A stretch of 64,000 bases of DNA from UBA12087 sp964370815. Its GTDB lineage: Bacteria > Chloroflexota > Anaerolineae > Anaerolineales > Villigracilaceae. Made by a program: the position numbers and the translations under genes. Each line of letters begins with the position of its first letter. Position 1 is the first letter of the stretch. Under the pieces are notes generated by a model. That model was not told where the DNA came from, did no database searches, and saw only the letters and a list, made by a program, of their open reading frames with translations. Of this stretch, positions 42,464 to 51,604 are shown piece by piece. Location of the stretch: contig CAYJKQ010000005.1 in assembly GCA_964370815.1 (NCBI GenBank), forward strand, positions 124,001 through 188,000. Direction: 5' to 3'.

Positions 42464-43779
42464 ACAATATCCAAGTGGACGCGCTCGTCATCGGTGGCGG
42501 GATAGCTGGCATGCAGACCGCACTCGATCTTGGTGACCAGGATTTCCAGGTAGCCCTCGTGGAAAGTGAAGCCAGCATTGGTGGCAAGATGATCACCCTC
42601 AGCAAGGTCTTCCCCACCCTGGATTGCTGTTCCTGCATTACCACTCCAAAGATGTCGGCGGTGGCGCATCATCCCAACATTCAGCTCTTCACCTATTGCG
42701 AAGTGCAATCCATCCAGGAGAGTGGATCGGGATTCGGTATCGCAGTTGTGCAAAAGCCTCGCTACGTGGACGTGAACAAATGCACTGGCTGTCGCCAGTG
42801 CGAATACGAATGCCCCATCACCGTGCCCAGTACATTTGACCGCGGCCTCGGCGCTTACCGCGCCATCCGCGTGCCTTTCTCCACGGCTGTACCACAAAAG
42901 GCTGTTCTCGATATTGACAACTGCCTGCTGTGTGGCAAGTGCGAAAAAATTTGTCCTGTTGAAGCCGTGGACTTTACCCAACAACCGCAGACCTTTTCCA
43001 TCGAAGCCACTTCCATTATTCTTGCGACGGGTTTTGAGTTAACCCAACTTGGTGCAAAGAAGGAATACGGCGGCGGTGAACTCGCCAACGTGATTGACCC
43101 GCTGATGATGGAACGCTTCCTTGCGCCGACTGGCCCCTATGGCAGAGTCCTGCGCCCTGGCGATGGTATGGAACCGACCACCATCGCTTATGTCCAATGC
43201 GCGGGCTCCCGCGACAAAACGCAGGGAATTGAATATTGCTCACGCGTCTGTTGTATGTATGCCATCAAACAAGCCATGCTCATCAGCGGCGCCCTGCCTC
43301 TCGTAGAAATCACCATCTACTATATGGACATACGCACCTTCGGCAAAGGCTACGAACAATTCTACCAAAATGCCAAAGCGATGGGCGTGGAATTCATTCG
43401 CGGTAAAGTTGCCTCCATTAGAGAGGATGAAAAGCACAACCCCATCGTCAAGGTGGAATTGACGGAGGAGGGTCGCATCATTGAGCGGACTCACGACTTG
43501 GTGATTCTCTCACTGGGGATGATACCCACTGCTTCGGCTTCACCCAGTTCTATTATGGGTCTGCTCCCATCTTCAGACGGTTTTATCTCGCTCCCAGCCT
43601 TGAATGCGTCCCCTTGCTCGACCACGCAGCCTGGCGTTTTCGTCACAGGTACAGCGGGCGGACCTATGGATATCGTGGACAGCATCATCACAGCTGGCGC
43701 GGCGGCTTCCGAAGCCTCCGCTTACATTCGCAGCAAAACGGGTATCGGAGTCGGACAACGCGAGGTGGTCTATGACTGA
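42460..43779 (+). CDS. qmoA: QmoA-like flavin/iron-sulfur protein
   Basis: The 439-residue HdrA-type protein has an FAD-binding Rossmann motif (VIGGGIAGMQTALDL) and a Cys-rich flavin-adjacent region (DCCSCITTPK). Ferredoxin motifs CTGCRQCEYECPI and CLLCGKCEKICPV follow. QmoA is the first subunit of the quinone-interacting membrane oxidoreductase, which passes electrons between quinol and a cytoplasmic sulfur enzyme in sulfate reducers. No AprAB or Sat genes lie near, so the acceptor may be a DsrE/TusA-bound sulfur carrier. Confidence 0.85.
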   Translation: MNNIQVDALVIGGGIAGMQTALDLGDQDFQVALVESEASIGGKMITLSKVFPTLDCCSCITTPKMSAVAHHPNIQLFTYCEVQSIQESGSGFGIAVVQKPRYVDVNKCTGCRQCEYECPITVPSTFDRGLGAYRAIRVPFSTAVPQKAVLDIDNCLLCGKCEKICPVEAVDFTQQPQTFSIEATSIILATGFELTQLGAKKEYGGGELANVIDPLMMERFLAPTGPYGRVLRPGDGMEPTTIAYVQCAGSRDKTQGIEYCSRVCCMYAIKQAMLISGALPLVEITIYYMDIRTFGKGYEQFYQNAKAMGVEFIRGKVASIREDEKHNPIVKVELTEEGRIIERTHDLVILSLGMIPTASASPSSIMGLLPSSDGFISLPALNASPCSTTQPGVFVTGTAGGPMDIVDSIITAGAAASEASAYIRSKTGIGVGQREVVYD

Positions 43780-45787
43780 GAAAATCAAGATTGGTGTCTA
43801 CACCTGCTATTGCGGTGGGAACATCAACCACACTGTCCAATGCGACCATGTCGCCAAAGTAATGGAAAAGCAAACCGACGTGATTGTCTCTCGTACCAAC
43901 ATGTCGCTCTGCTCCGACGCGGGACAATCCCAAATCGAACAGGACATCAAAGAGTTGGGTATCAACCGCGTGGTGATCGGTGCATGTGCTCCCTCGCTCC
44001 ACGAACAAACTTTTCGGAATGCAGTCATGCGTGCAGGTTTGAATCCATATCTATATCATCATGTTGGTCTGCGCGAACAGGATTCATGGGTACATGGGAA
44101 TGATTGTGATGGCGCAACACGCAAAGCTGTCAGTTTGATGGCATCTGGACTTGCCAAGGCGCGCCTGCTCCAGCCGCTCGAATCGATTCGCTTGGATGCG
44201 GAGAAGCAAGCCCTGGTAATTGGTGGTGGAGTGGCAGGACTGCGTGCCGCACTCGACATTGCCCGTCAGGGTCTGCGCGTGGTGCTGGTCGAAAAATCCC
44301 CCTTCCTGGGTGGGCGCATGGCGCAATTGGAGACTGTCTTTGCAACGGATGAGAAGGTGAGTGATCTGTTGCCCGGATTGATCGAACAAGTTGTGGCGCA
44401 CCCCAATATCAAGATTTATACCCAGGCCGAGATGGTGGGTGTGACGGGTTATGTCGGCAATTATGGCGTGCGGGTGCTGCAACACTCGCGTGGCGTCACG
44501 GATGAAAATGTCGAAGTGTTGATGTCCGCTTGCAAGCAGGAAGTACCGGACGAATATAACTATGGTCTGACCAATCGCAAGGTCATCTACCGCGCATACG
44601 AGGGTTGCTACCCACCATCAGCGGCGGTGGACTGGGGAAAGTATAACGGCGAACCGATCTCCTTGAACGGTGGTCAACCCGAGGTCCTGAAAGATGCCTT
44701 GCAGGTCATTGAGATCAGTGTTGGAGCGATTGTTGTCGCGACGGGCTTTGATCCTTATGAGCCGCGTCAGGGCGAATATGGCTACGGCGAGTTGAAGGAA
44801 GTGGTCACGCTACCTCAGTTGATCCGTCACATGGCGTTGCTGGAAAAAGGGGAAGCGCTGAATTGGAATGGTCATCCCGTACAGGATGTTGCGCTGATCC
44901 ATTGCGTGGGCAGTCGTGAGATCGATGGCGTCCACGAGCCGCAAGCAGACGGGCAGGTGAATAATTATTGCTCGCGCGTTTGTTGCACAGCCAGCCTGCA
45001 CATGACCAATGAATTGCGCCAGAGGTTCCCCGCTCTGAACATTTATGACCTGTATCAGGACATCCGCACCTACGGACGCGGTCATGAGGAATATTATCAT
45101 GCTGCATTGGAGGGCGGCGTGCGCTTCGTGCGTTATCACGGCGACGAATGCCCACAGGTGACTGCAGCGCCGAAAGGCGAGGCGCATCCTGTGTTAATTC
45201 AGGTCAAAGATACGTTGACCTACAATGAAGATATCGAAATCCCTGTGGATTTGGTGGTGCTGGCAGTTGGCATGAAACCGTGTCAGATTGACGACCTTGT
45301 GAAAATGCTCAAGATATCACGCGGTCATGACCGTTTCCTGCTCGAAGCGCATCCCAAATTGCGGCCTGTTGAGACGGCGGTCAACGGCGTGATTTTGGCT
45401 GGCACGGCGCAAGGCCCGATGAACATCCAGGAAAGCCTGTCGGCAGCTTCGGCAGCAGCGGCGAAAGTCATGACCCTGCTGGGGCGCGGAAGAGTGGAAT
45501 TGCCGCCCTTCGTTGCGGCAGTGAATACCGAGAAATGCAATGGTACGGGCGCGTGCGTGGAAGCCTGTCTCTATGAAGGCGCAATTGCTTTGAAAACACT
45601 TACCGACAATGGCAAAGAGGTTAAGCGCGCCGAGGTCACACCTGCCAACTGTGTAGGATGCGGTGCATGCGTTGCGGTATGTCCAAATCGTGCCATTGAT
45701 GTTCAAGGATGGACACTTTCGCAATACGAAGCCATGGTGGATGCTATTGGAATGAACATCGTAGATCCGATGGAGGCAGTATCATGA
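43772..45787 (+). CDS. qmoB: QmoB/HdrA-like protein
   Basis: The 671-residue HdrA-type protein has an N-terminal CYCGG...C region (GVYTCYCGGNINHTVQCDH, MSLCSDAGQSQIEQDI) and an FAD Rossmann motif (VIGGGVAGLRAALDIA). It has a further Cys motif (CGACAPSL-like GACAPSLHEQTF) and ends in two ferredoxin motifs: CNGTGACVEAC and CVGCGACVAVC. It differs from classical QmoB by lacking the C-terminal MvhD domain, which is encoded separately at 42008. ATG 43772 overlaps the QmoA-like gene by 8 nt. Next gene overlaps by 4 nt. Confidence 0.87.
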   Translation: MTEKIKIGVYTCYCGGNINHTVQCDHVAKVMEKQTDVIVSRTNMSLCSDAGQSQIEQDIKELGINRVVIGACAPSLHEQTFRNAVMRAGLNPYLYHHVGLREQDSWVHGNDCDGATRKAVSLMASGLAKARLLQPLESIRLDAEKQALVIGGGVAGLRAALDIARQGLRVVLVEKSPFLGGRMAQLETVFATDEKVSDLLPGLIEQVVAHPNIKIYTQAEMVGVTGYVGNYGVRVLQHSRGVTDENVEVLMSACKQEVPDEYNYGLTNRKVIYRAYEGCYPPSAAVDWGKYNGEPISLNGGQPEVLKDALQVIEISVGAIVVATGFDPYEPRQGEYGYGELKEVVTLPQLIRHMALLEKGEALNWNGHPVQDVALIHCVGSREIDGVHEPQADGQVNNYCSRVCCTASLHMTNELRQRFPALNIYDLYQDIRTYGRGHEEYYHAALEGGVRFVRYHGDECPQVTAAPKGEAHPVLIQVKDTLTYNEDIEIPVDLVVLAVGMKPCQIDDLVKMLKISRGHDRFLLEAHPKLRPVETAVNGVILAGTAQGPMNIQESLSAASAAAAKVMTLLGRGRVELPPFVAAVNTEKCNGTGACVEACLYEGAIALKTLTDNGKEVKRAEVTPANCVGCGACVAVCPNRAIDVQGWTLSQYEAMVDAIGMNIVDPMEAVS

Positions 45788-46086
45788 CAAATGACCCAAA
45801 GACACTTTCACGTGGTGAAATGCTTAAGAATTTACGTCAACAACATACTTCAACGGTGGAAAGAACACAGGCATTACTGCGCCAGCAGAAACAGATCCAA
45901 CAGGAGATTTGCAAATTCCTACTGGATAATCCCAAAACTGTTCCGGATGTGGCGCTGGAAATTGGTATGCCTGCCAATGAAGTGCTGTGGTATATGGCAT
46001 CCTTTAAAAAATATGGTCTGATTGTTGAAAAAGGTATGTGTGGCGATTATCCGCTCTACCAAAAAGCAGAGGAGAATAAAGCATGA
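45784..46086 (+). CDS. small winged-helix-like protein in Qmo operon
   Basis: The 100-residue product has a helical N-terminus and a winged-helix-like region (EICKFLLDNPKTVPDVALEIGMPANEVLWYMASFKKYGLIVEKG). It starts inside the QmoB-like gene (ATGA overlap) and ends overlapping the QmoC-like gene. There is no Cys cluster. It may be an assembly or regulatory subunit of the complex; the family was not identified. Confidence 0.75.
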   Translation: MTNDPKTLSRGEMLKNLRQQHTSTVERTQALLRQQKQIQQEICKFLLDNPKTVPDVALEIGMPANEVLWYMASFKKYGLIVEKGMCGDYPLYQKAEENKA

Positions 46087-47249
46087 ACCGCGTTGATCCG
46101 ACCTTACTGCATGAACTCAGAGAATATGGTGCGGTGGGTATCGAGAAGTGCTTTAACTGTGGCAACTGCACCGCCATCTGTCCGTTGGCGAGCGACGAAT
46201 ACAACTTTCCACGGAATGTCATCCGCCGTGCCCAGATAGGGGACAGGGAGCACATGAAGTCACAACTCGATCCCTGGCTGTGCTACTACTGTGGTGACTG
46301 CTCCGCCACTTGCCCGAAAGGCGCTGAACCTGGTGAAACGATGATGTCTGCCCGTCGCTGGTTGACGGGTCAATATGATTGGACAGGACTGGCGCGCAAA
46401 TTTTACACATCACTGGCATGGGAACTCGGCTCAATCGTACTGGTAGGCTTGCTTGTGGTCTGGATCATTGCCATGTTCCACGGACCGCTGGTAACCGACC
46501 GCGTGGAATTGAACACCTTTGCCCCTCTCCACATCGTCCACATGGCTGATTGGATCATGGCGGGTGCGCTGGTCTTCTTCATCACCACCAATGTACTTCG
46601 CATGTATTGGTTGACCATGAGCCGCGCTGGGCAGAAGATTCCATTTAAGTTGTATATCACCGAAGCCTGGCAAGTAGTCCTGCACGCCCTGACCCAGAAA
46701 CGCTGGGCAACCTGTGCTGAAGACGAGAAAGACGAAAAGACCCGCAACGCCAAACGCACCGGGCGGACAATCCACTTGCTATTGGTCAGCGGTTATGGCT
46801 TGATGTTGGTGCTGATCATCTTCTTCCTGTCCTGGTTCCAGACGGACAACATCTATCCGCTTTGGCATCCCCAACGCTGGCTTGGATATTACGCGACCAT
46901 CGTACTGCTGTTGGGTGTGGGATGGGCGCTGTGGGGACGCCTCAAAAAGGAAGTGGAAATGCACCGCTTCTCCCACCCCAGTGACTGGATCTTCCCCATC
47001 CTGCTTTTGGTGGTCACACTGACGGGTATTCTGCAACACGCCTTCCGCTATTGGGACATGCCACTTGCAACTTATTACACCTATGTGGTTCACCTGGCAT
47101 TCACTGCCCCGATGCTGATCCTGGAAGTGCCATTCGGCAAATGGGCGCACCTGTACTATCGTCCACTGGCGGTTTATTTCCAGGCAATTAAAGAGAAGGC
47201 TGCACAACAAAGCACAGCCGCTCAAGGCGCTCCCGCCGCGGCGGATTAA
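46083..47249 (+). CDS. qmoC: QmoC-like HdrC-HdrE fusion with cytochrome b
   Basis: The 388-residue protein has two HdrC-type [4Fe-4S] motifs at the N-terminus (CFNCGNCTAICP and CYYCGDCSATCP) followed by about six membrane helices of the nitrate-reductase-gamma/HdrE type, with His residues in hydrophobic segments (for example LHIVHMAD, LQHAFRYW). This architecture defines QmoC. It connects the cytoplasmic HdrA-like subunits to the quinone pool. It overlaps the small winged-helix gene by 4 nt. Confidence 0.88.
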   Translation: MNRVDPTLLHELREYGAVGIEKCFNCGNCTAICPLASDEYNFPRNVIRRAQIGDREHMKSQLDPWLCYYCGDCSATCPKGAEPGETMMSARRWLTGQYDWTGLARKFYTSLAWELGSIVLVGLLVVWIIAMFHGPLVTDRVELNTFAPLHIVHMADWIMAGALVFFITTNVLRMYWLTMSRAGQKIPFKLYITEAWQVVLHALTQKRWATCAEDEKDEKTRNAKRTGRTIHLLLVSGYGLMLVLIIFFLSWFQTDNIYPLWHPQRWLGYYATIVLLLGVGWALWGRLKKEVEMHRFSHPSDWIFPILLLVVTLTGILQHAFRYWDMPLATYYTYVVHLAFTAPMLILEVPFGKWAHLYYRPLAVYFQAIKEKAAQQSTAAQGAPAAAD

Positions 47250-47352
47250 GAAATTTGTAAGTCCCAAACCTGTGGTAGCGCCTTGAGATTTTTGAATAAG
47301 AAACAACTTAATTCGCTGCCACGAAACCAAGGATCCTTTAATAGGAGGAACA

Positions 47353-47724
47353 ATGACAGACGAAGAAATCGGCAAGATGGTGGTTACCATGAACCATGAT
47401 GATGCCACCAGCGTGATGGCAGCGCTCGTGATGGGTGCGGCAATTGCAAGCAGTGGTGAGCAGGTGCTGATGTTCATTCAACCTGGCGCGGCAAAAATTC
47501 TGGTCAAGGGTGAACTGGAGAAATTTCAGAACCTCAAAGGACAGCCCGACCCGATCCACCTGTACGACTCGATCCTTGTTCTGGATGGGCGCTTCATCCT
47601 GTGTGAATTGGGATTACCCATTCTCGATATCAAAAAAGAAGACCTTCGCGAGGGCGTGGAAGTGATGATGGCATCCTCTTTCATGTTCGAATGTGAAGGC
47701 GCCAAACTATCATTCAGTTATTAA
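47353..47724 (+). CDS. DsrE-family protein 1
   Basis: The 123-residue protein has a DsrE-like fold (MVVTMNHDDATSVMAALVMGAAIASSGEQVLMFIQPGAAKIL) and an FILCELGLPIL segment with the likely active Cys. DsrE proteins bind or transfer persulfide sulfur with TusA. AGGAGG precedes the ATG. It is followed 16 nt later by a TusA gene. A paralogue is encoded at 49080. Confidence 0.85.
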   Translation: MTDEEIGKMVVTMNHDDATSVMAALVMGAAIASSGEQVLMFIQPGAAKILVKGELEKFQNLKGQPDPIHLYDSILVLDGRFILCELGLPILDIKKEDLREGVEVMMASSFMFECEGAKLSFSY

Positions 47725-47740
47725 AAAGGAGAAGAAACGC

Positions 47741-47983
47741 ATGTCCCCCCCAACCAAAACCCTGAACGTGTGCGGCAAGATCTGTCCTTATCCTGATATG
47801 GATACCATGACCACCCTCAAGAAAATGCAAAAAGGCGAAGTCCTGGAAGTCCTGTTGGATTACCCACTCTCCGTGGAACGCATCCCGCGCAATCTCAAGA
47901 AGCAAGGTCACAAATTGATCAGCGTGGAAAAGCTGGACGGCCCCAACCATCGCATGTTGATCGAAGCGCATGGTCTGAAATAA
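47741..47983 (+). CDS. tusA: TusA-family sulfur carrier 2
   Basis: The 80-residue protein has the motif NVCGKICPYPDMDTM, where the CPxPD Cys is the sulfur carrier. GGAG precedes ATG 47741; the longer open frame to 47693 lies within the DsrE gene and is not used. It sits between DsrE and YeeE genes, an arrangement seen in sulfur-relay operons. Confidence 0.9.
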   Translation: MSPPTKTLNVCGKICPYPDMDTMTTLKKMQKGEVLEVLLDYPLSVERIPRNLKKQGHKLISVEKLDGPNHRMLIEAHGLK

Positions 47984-48009
47984 TCAAATAATCATACAAG
48001 GAGAAAGAA

Positions 48010-49047
48010 ATGACAGCTGTATCATATGGTTTATTCGTCGGAATTCTGTTCGGGTTTGCCCTGCAACGCGGGCGCTTCTGCATGAACTCTGCCATCCGTG
48101 ACACCATTCTGCTCAAGGACAACACCCTGTTGAAGTCGGTGGGTGCGGCAATACTGGTGTGCATGTTCGGTTTCGCCTTCCTGGTGATGGGCGGTTTGGT
48201 CAAGATCAGTCCGACACCGTTCTTTTGGGGTGCGAATTTGGTTGGCGGTTTCATCTTCGGTATTGGCATGGTGCTGGCAGGTGGTTGTGCCAGTGGTATT
48301 ACCTACCGCGTCGGCGAGGGGATGGTCGGCGCACTGTCTGCGTTGATCGGCCTGTCTGCAGGCGCGACGTTGACAGCCATGAGTTTCCTGAAACCGATCA
48401 AAGATTATCTCCAAACCAGCACGAAGATCATGGTTGGCGAAGCAAACCCAACCCTGGCGAACATATTTAGTATTTCCTATCCAGTGGTTGCGTTGAGCAT
48501 CGCCGTAATCGCAGTAGTCATCTGGTTTTTGATTGCCCGCAAAAACAAGGAAGATGAACCGAAAAGCAGTGACACCATCGTCAATCGCATCTTTAAAAAG
48601 GGGTGGGGCTGGCTGGTGACCGGTATCGTGATCGGTCTGATCAACGTGCTGGCTTTCTACTCGTCCACACTGGCGGGTCGCAGCTATCCTTTGGCCATCA
48701 CATCCGGCTGGTTGACCATTGTCAAACTTGGGATGTCGGTTCCTGAAACCAAGATGGGCTGGGACGCCTGGTTGGTCATCGGTATTGTGTTAGGTGCGTT
48801 AATTGCCTCTTTGATTGCCGGTGAGTTCAAAATTCGCTTCCCCGGCTGGACCATGATGGGACAGACCTTCGTGGGTGGTTTATTGATGGGTTTTGGTGCC
48901 GTAACCTCCGCTGGTTGTAACGTGACCCACATCTTGAGCGGTCTTCCGCAATTGGGCATTGGCTCCCTGGTTGGTGCCATCTCGATTGTGCTCGGTGCCT
49001 GGTTGATGGCGTGGCTGATCTTTATCCGTCTTCCGAACGCAAAATAA
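48010..49047 (+). CDS. YeeE/YedE-family transporter (fused, Cys form)
   Basis: The 345-residue protein has nine to ten helices in two homologous halves, each with a conserved Cys motif: FGIGMVLAGGCASGITYRVGEG and MGFGAVTSAGCNVTHILSG. The related family takes up thiosulfate or other sulfur compounds. AAGGAG precedes the ATG. Its position after TusA and before DsrE suggests it feeds sulfur into the relay. It contrasts with the split, selenocysteine-containing pair at 38043-39158. Confidence 0.9.
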   Translation: MTAVSYGLFVGILFGFALQRGRFCMNSAIRDTILLKDNTLLKSVGAAILVCMFGFAFLVMGGLVKISPTPFFWGANLVGGFIFGIGMVLAGGCASGITYRVGEGMVGALSALIGLSAGATLTAMSFLKPIKDYLQTSTKIMVGEANPTLANIFSISYPVVALSIAVIAVVIWFLIARKNKEDEPKSSDTIVNRIFKKGWGWLVTGIVIGLINVLAFYSSTLAGRSYPLAITSGWLTIVKLGMSVPETKMGWDAWLVIGIVLGALIASLIAGEFKIRFPGWTMMGQTFVGGLLMGFGAVTSAGCNVTHILSGLPQLGIGSLVGAISIVLGAWLMAWLIFIRLPNAK

Positions 49048-49079
49048 TTATTGTTCACCTATATTAAAGGAGAAACAAA

Positions 49080-49442
49080 ATGGCTCAAAAAATGGCGGTC
49101 GTCTGCAACGGCGACACCCCCGCAAGCATCATGCCAACATTGATCTTCTCCACATCTGGCCTTTCGCTGGACTATGAAGTGCATATCTTCATCTGCCCGG
49201 CAGGAGCCAGGTGGATGGTCAAAGGCGAGTTGGAGAAACTCGGCACCCCCAAGGGATTGCCCAACCCGATCAAACTCTTTAACGACATCCTTGACCTGGG
49301 TGGTGAAATTGTGTTCTGCGAACTGGCACTGGAGAATAAGGATATCAAACCTGAGGACCTGCGCGATCCTCGCATCAAGATCAAGAAAGCCCCGCCATAT
49401 CTGATGGATGTCGATGGGGCAACGCAGACTTACGTCTTCTAG
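49080..49442 (+). CDS. DsrE-family protein 2
   Basis: The 120-residue protein is a DsrE paralogue of 47353 (shared CPAGARWMVKGELEKLGTPKGL and IVFCELALENKDIKPEDLRDPR, with Cys in a comparable place). AAGGAG precedes the ATG. It ends the operon and is followed by a terminator. Confidence 0.87.
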   Translation: MAQKMAVVCNGDTPASIMPTLIFSTSGLSLDYEVHIFICPAGARWMVKGELEKLGTPKGLPNPIKLFNDILDLGGEIVFCELALENKDIKPEDLRDPRIKIKKAPPYLMDVDGATQTYVF

Positions 49443-49466
49443 CCACCACACCAGGAATTGCTTAAA

Positions 49467-49503
49467 CAACCTGCCCCCGCTGAAATCCAACGGGGGCAGG
49501 TTG
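49467..49503. terminator. bidirectional terminator between convergent genes
   Basis: A perfect 13-bp stem (CAACCTGCCCCCG and CGGGGGCAGGTTG) is followed by TTTT on the plus strand. It separates the plus-strand sulfur operon from the convergent LysR gene. Confidence 0.9.
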
Positions 49504-49515
49504 TTTTAATCTTTA

Positions 49516-50436
49516 TTATTCTGGCAAGCGGATCAAGTCCGTGTTTTCAGGAGCGTGGATGAAACTCCAGAATGCATCCCGCGGCCGTTGTGGACTACTT
49601 TCGGCTTTGCGAGCCATGTAAATCGTACGTTTTAAGTTAAGTCCATCCACCTGGAGATCCACAATATTGCCGCGTTCCAGCGGGCAGGCGCTGGCCAGGT
49701 TGGATACGAAGGCTATTCCATATCCAGCCGCCACGGTTCGTACGATGGCTTCGGCATTGCCCAGTTCCATGAAAATATTCAGGTCATCCAATCCGATATC
49801 GTGTTTCGCCAATTCAGATAACAAGACCCGCCGCGTCCCTGAAGTCTCCTCTCGCATGATGAGCGGCTCTTCTAACAGTTCGCTGGGTTCGATTATTTTA
49901 CGTAAAGCCCAGCGGTGACTGGCAGGGATTATCAGGGTAATCGTATCGCGGAAGAATTCCTGCGATTCCAATCCTGCAGCCAGGATCTCCCGGCTGAGAA
50001 CTCCAATTTGAGCTTCTCCTTCCAACAGGTTAAGTGTAACATCTTCGGGTGTGCAAGCCAGGATGCGGATCTTGACACCCGGAAAGTATTGACAAAAACG
50101 GGCGGCCATCTGTGGCAGGACATATTTGCCAGCTGTGGTGCTGCAGGTGATGCGTAGTTCGCCGACGACATCTTCCTGGATCGAAGCCATCATGGCTTGC
50201 ATATTGTTGGTGTCATGCAGCAGGCGGCGCGCCAATGGCAGGAGCAGCCGACCAGCTTCGGTAAAGTGCAGGCCGGTGTTGCTGCGCGTGAATAATACGG
50301 TGCCCATCTCTTGCTCGAGTGTCTTGATGTGATGGCTCACTGTCGGTTGGCTCACATGGAGTTGCTTGGCTGTTTCAGAGAAGTTCAATGTTTCCGCTGC
50401 GCGCAGGAATGTCTCGATTTTATTGATGTCAACCAT
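49516..50436 (-). CDS. LysR-family regulator (CysB/CbbR-like)
   Basis: The 306-residue protein has an N-terminal LysR helix-turn-helix (FLRAAETLNFSETAKQLHVSQPTVSHHIKTLE) and a two-lobe effector domain (GELRITCSTTAGKYVLPQM, EPLIMREETSGTRR, AAGYGIAFVSN). AGGAAG precedes the ATG. It overlaps the VKOR-thioredoxin gene by 8 nt on the same strand, so it may regulate that operon or the neighbouring sulfur operon. Effector unknown. Confidence 0.9.
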   Translation of the reverse strand: MVDINKIETFLRAAETLNFSETAKQLHVSQPTVSHHIKTLEQEMGTVLFTRSNTGLHFTEAGRLLLPLARRLLHDTNNMQAMMASIQEDVVGELRITCSTTAGKYVLPQMAARFCQYFPGVKIRILACTPEDVTLNLLEGEAQIGVLSREILAAGLESQEFFRDTITLIIPASHRWALRKIIEPSELLEEPLIMREETSGTRRVLLSELAKHDIGLDDLNIFMELGNAEAIVRTVAAGYGIAFVSNLASACPLERGNIVDLQVDGLNLKRTIYMARKAESSPQRPRDAFWSFIHAPENTDLIRLPE

Positions 50437-51604
50437 GGTATCTTCCTTTTCTTCTATAAACTACCCGGGATCTGTGGTTCCTTCCCTTTAGTTTTTTTGC
50501 TGCAAGTTTTCCGGGTGAGATCGAGAGCAGCATCAGCACAGTCATAATTATCGCAGAACTCAGGCACCAGGCGCAGGTGGCGCCTAGGATGAATGGTTCC
50601 AGGAATGTCAGATAAACCGAAAAGAATGTGGAGAAAATGGTCATTCCTAATACTGCCAGGGCAGCATAATTGGACAGCGCATTCTTTGAAAAACACATGA
50701 TCCCCCAGCCAGCCAGAATCAAGATGTAACCAGCCACCCCCATTACACCGATGGGCAGGAATCCAAACAGGCGCGCATATTGGCTCTGCTGAACCGTATT
50801 GCAGTCGCCCACCGGTCCACAGATGACCTCCACCTGTGATGTCTCCACATAAGCCAGATAGGCGGCTACACCAAAGCCTACCAGGCATAAGGCAGGGAAG
50901 ATCCACCGGGTGCCACCCGTCATCATCTGGCCGGGTGTACGAACGAAGTGCAAACCACCCCCGATCAATGCGGTGATCATTCCAACCAGGACAACAATAG
51001 CCAGCCCGTTCCCCAGTGGATCACGCGCCAGACGGTCCTTAATGCTAAACTCATCCTTACCTGTCTCTACCTGTATGTAGGGAGTTGTCGTTGCTGTCAT
51101 GGCAGTGGGTGGCTCTGAGGTGTTGACCTGTTGTGCCATCTGGGTGCTTTGCATGCTGGTAATGTACTCACCAAGCCCTGGAATCTCCGGCCAATCGATG
51201 CCACCCTGGGCCAGATAGGCAGCCACCAACCCCGGGAATTGTTCAGGGATGTCTACGCTTCCCACCAGGAATTGGTTGCCGATCACCAGGAAAGGCACCC
51301 CGCCACTCTCAATGTTGAATTTCTGCAGTGCTGCCACAAAGAGCAAATACCCGGCCTCCTGGTTGGTATCCACTGCGAGGATCTGCAGTTGTTCCCCATA
51401 CTGTCTTAAAAGAGGTGGTAAAGTCTCCGTTATCACGTAATGACAGTGATCACAAGCGGGGGAATAGAACAGGACAGCATTAACGACCTCTCCTGGTTGA
51501 GATTCTTGTACAGCAAGGGTTTGTGAAGGCACGAAAAATGAGAGAATCAGTAAACACCCTGCAAATAATTGGTTGATAAGTCTGTTATAGATATTTTTTT
51601 TCAT
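50429..51604 (-). CDS. thioredoxin-VKOR fusion membrane protein
   Basis: The 391-residue protein has an N-terminal signal (FAGCLLILSFFVPSQTLA), a thioredoxin-like domain with CDHC (C51-C54), a linker, and a C-terminal four-helix vitamin K epoxide reductase domain with the motifs CGPVGDCNTVQQSQYA and CAWC. VKOR-thioredoxin fusions oxidise periplasmic thiols and hand electrons to quinone. The order here (thioredoxin first) is the reverse of the common bacterial VKOR-Trx fusion. It overlaps the membrane gene at 51601 by 4 nt. Confidence 0.87.
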   Translation of the reverse strand: MKKNIYNRLINQLFAGCLLILSFFVPSQTLAVQESQPGEVVNAVLFYSPACDHCHYVITETLPPLLRQYGEQLQILAVDTNQEAGYLLFVAALQKFNIESGGVPFLVIGNQFLVGSVDIPEQFPGLVAAYLAQGGIDWPEIPGLGEYITSMQSTQMAQQVNTSEPPTAMTATTTPYIQVETGKDEFSIKDRLARDPLGNGLAIVVLVGMITALIGGGLHFVRTPGQMMTGGTRWIFPALCLVGFGVAAYLAYVETSQVEVICGPVGDCNTVQQSQYARLFGFLPIGVMGVAGYILILAGWGIMCFSKNALSNYAALAVLGMTIFSTFFSVYLTFLEPFILGATCAWCLSSAIIMTVLMLLSISPGKLAAKKLKGRNHRSRVVYRRKGRYHG

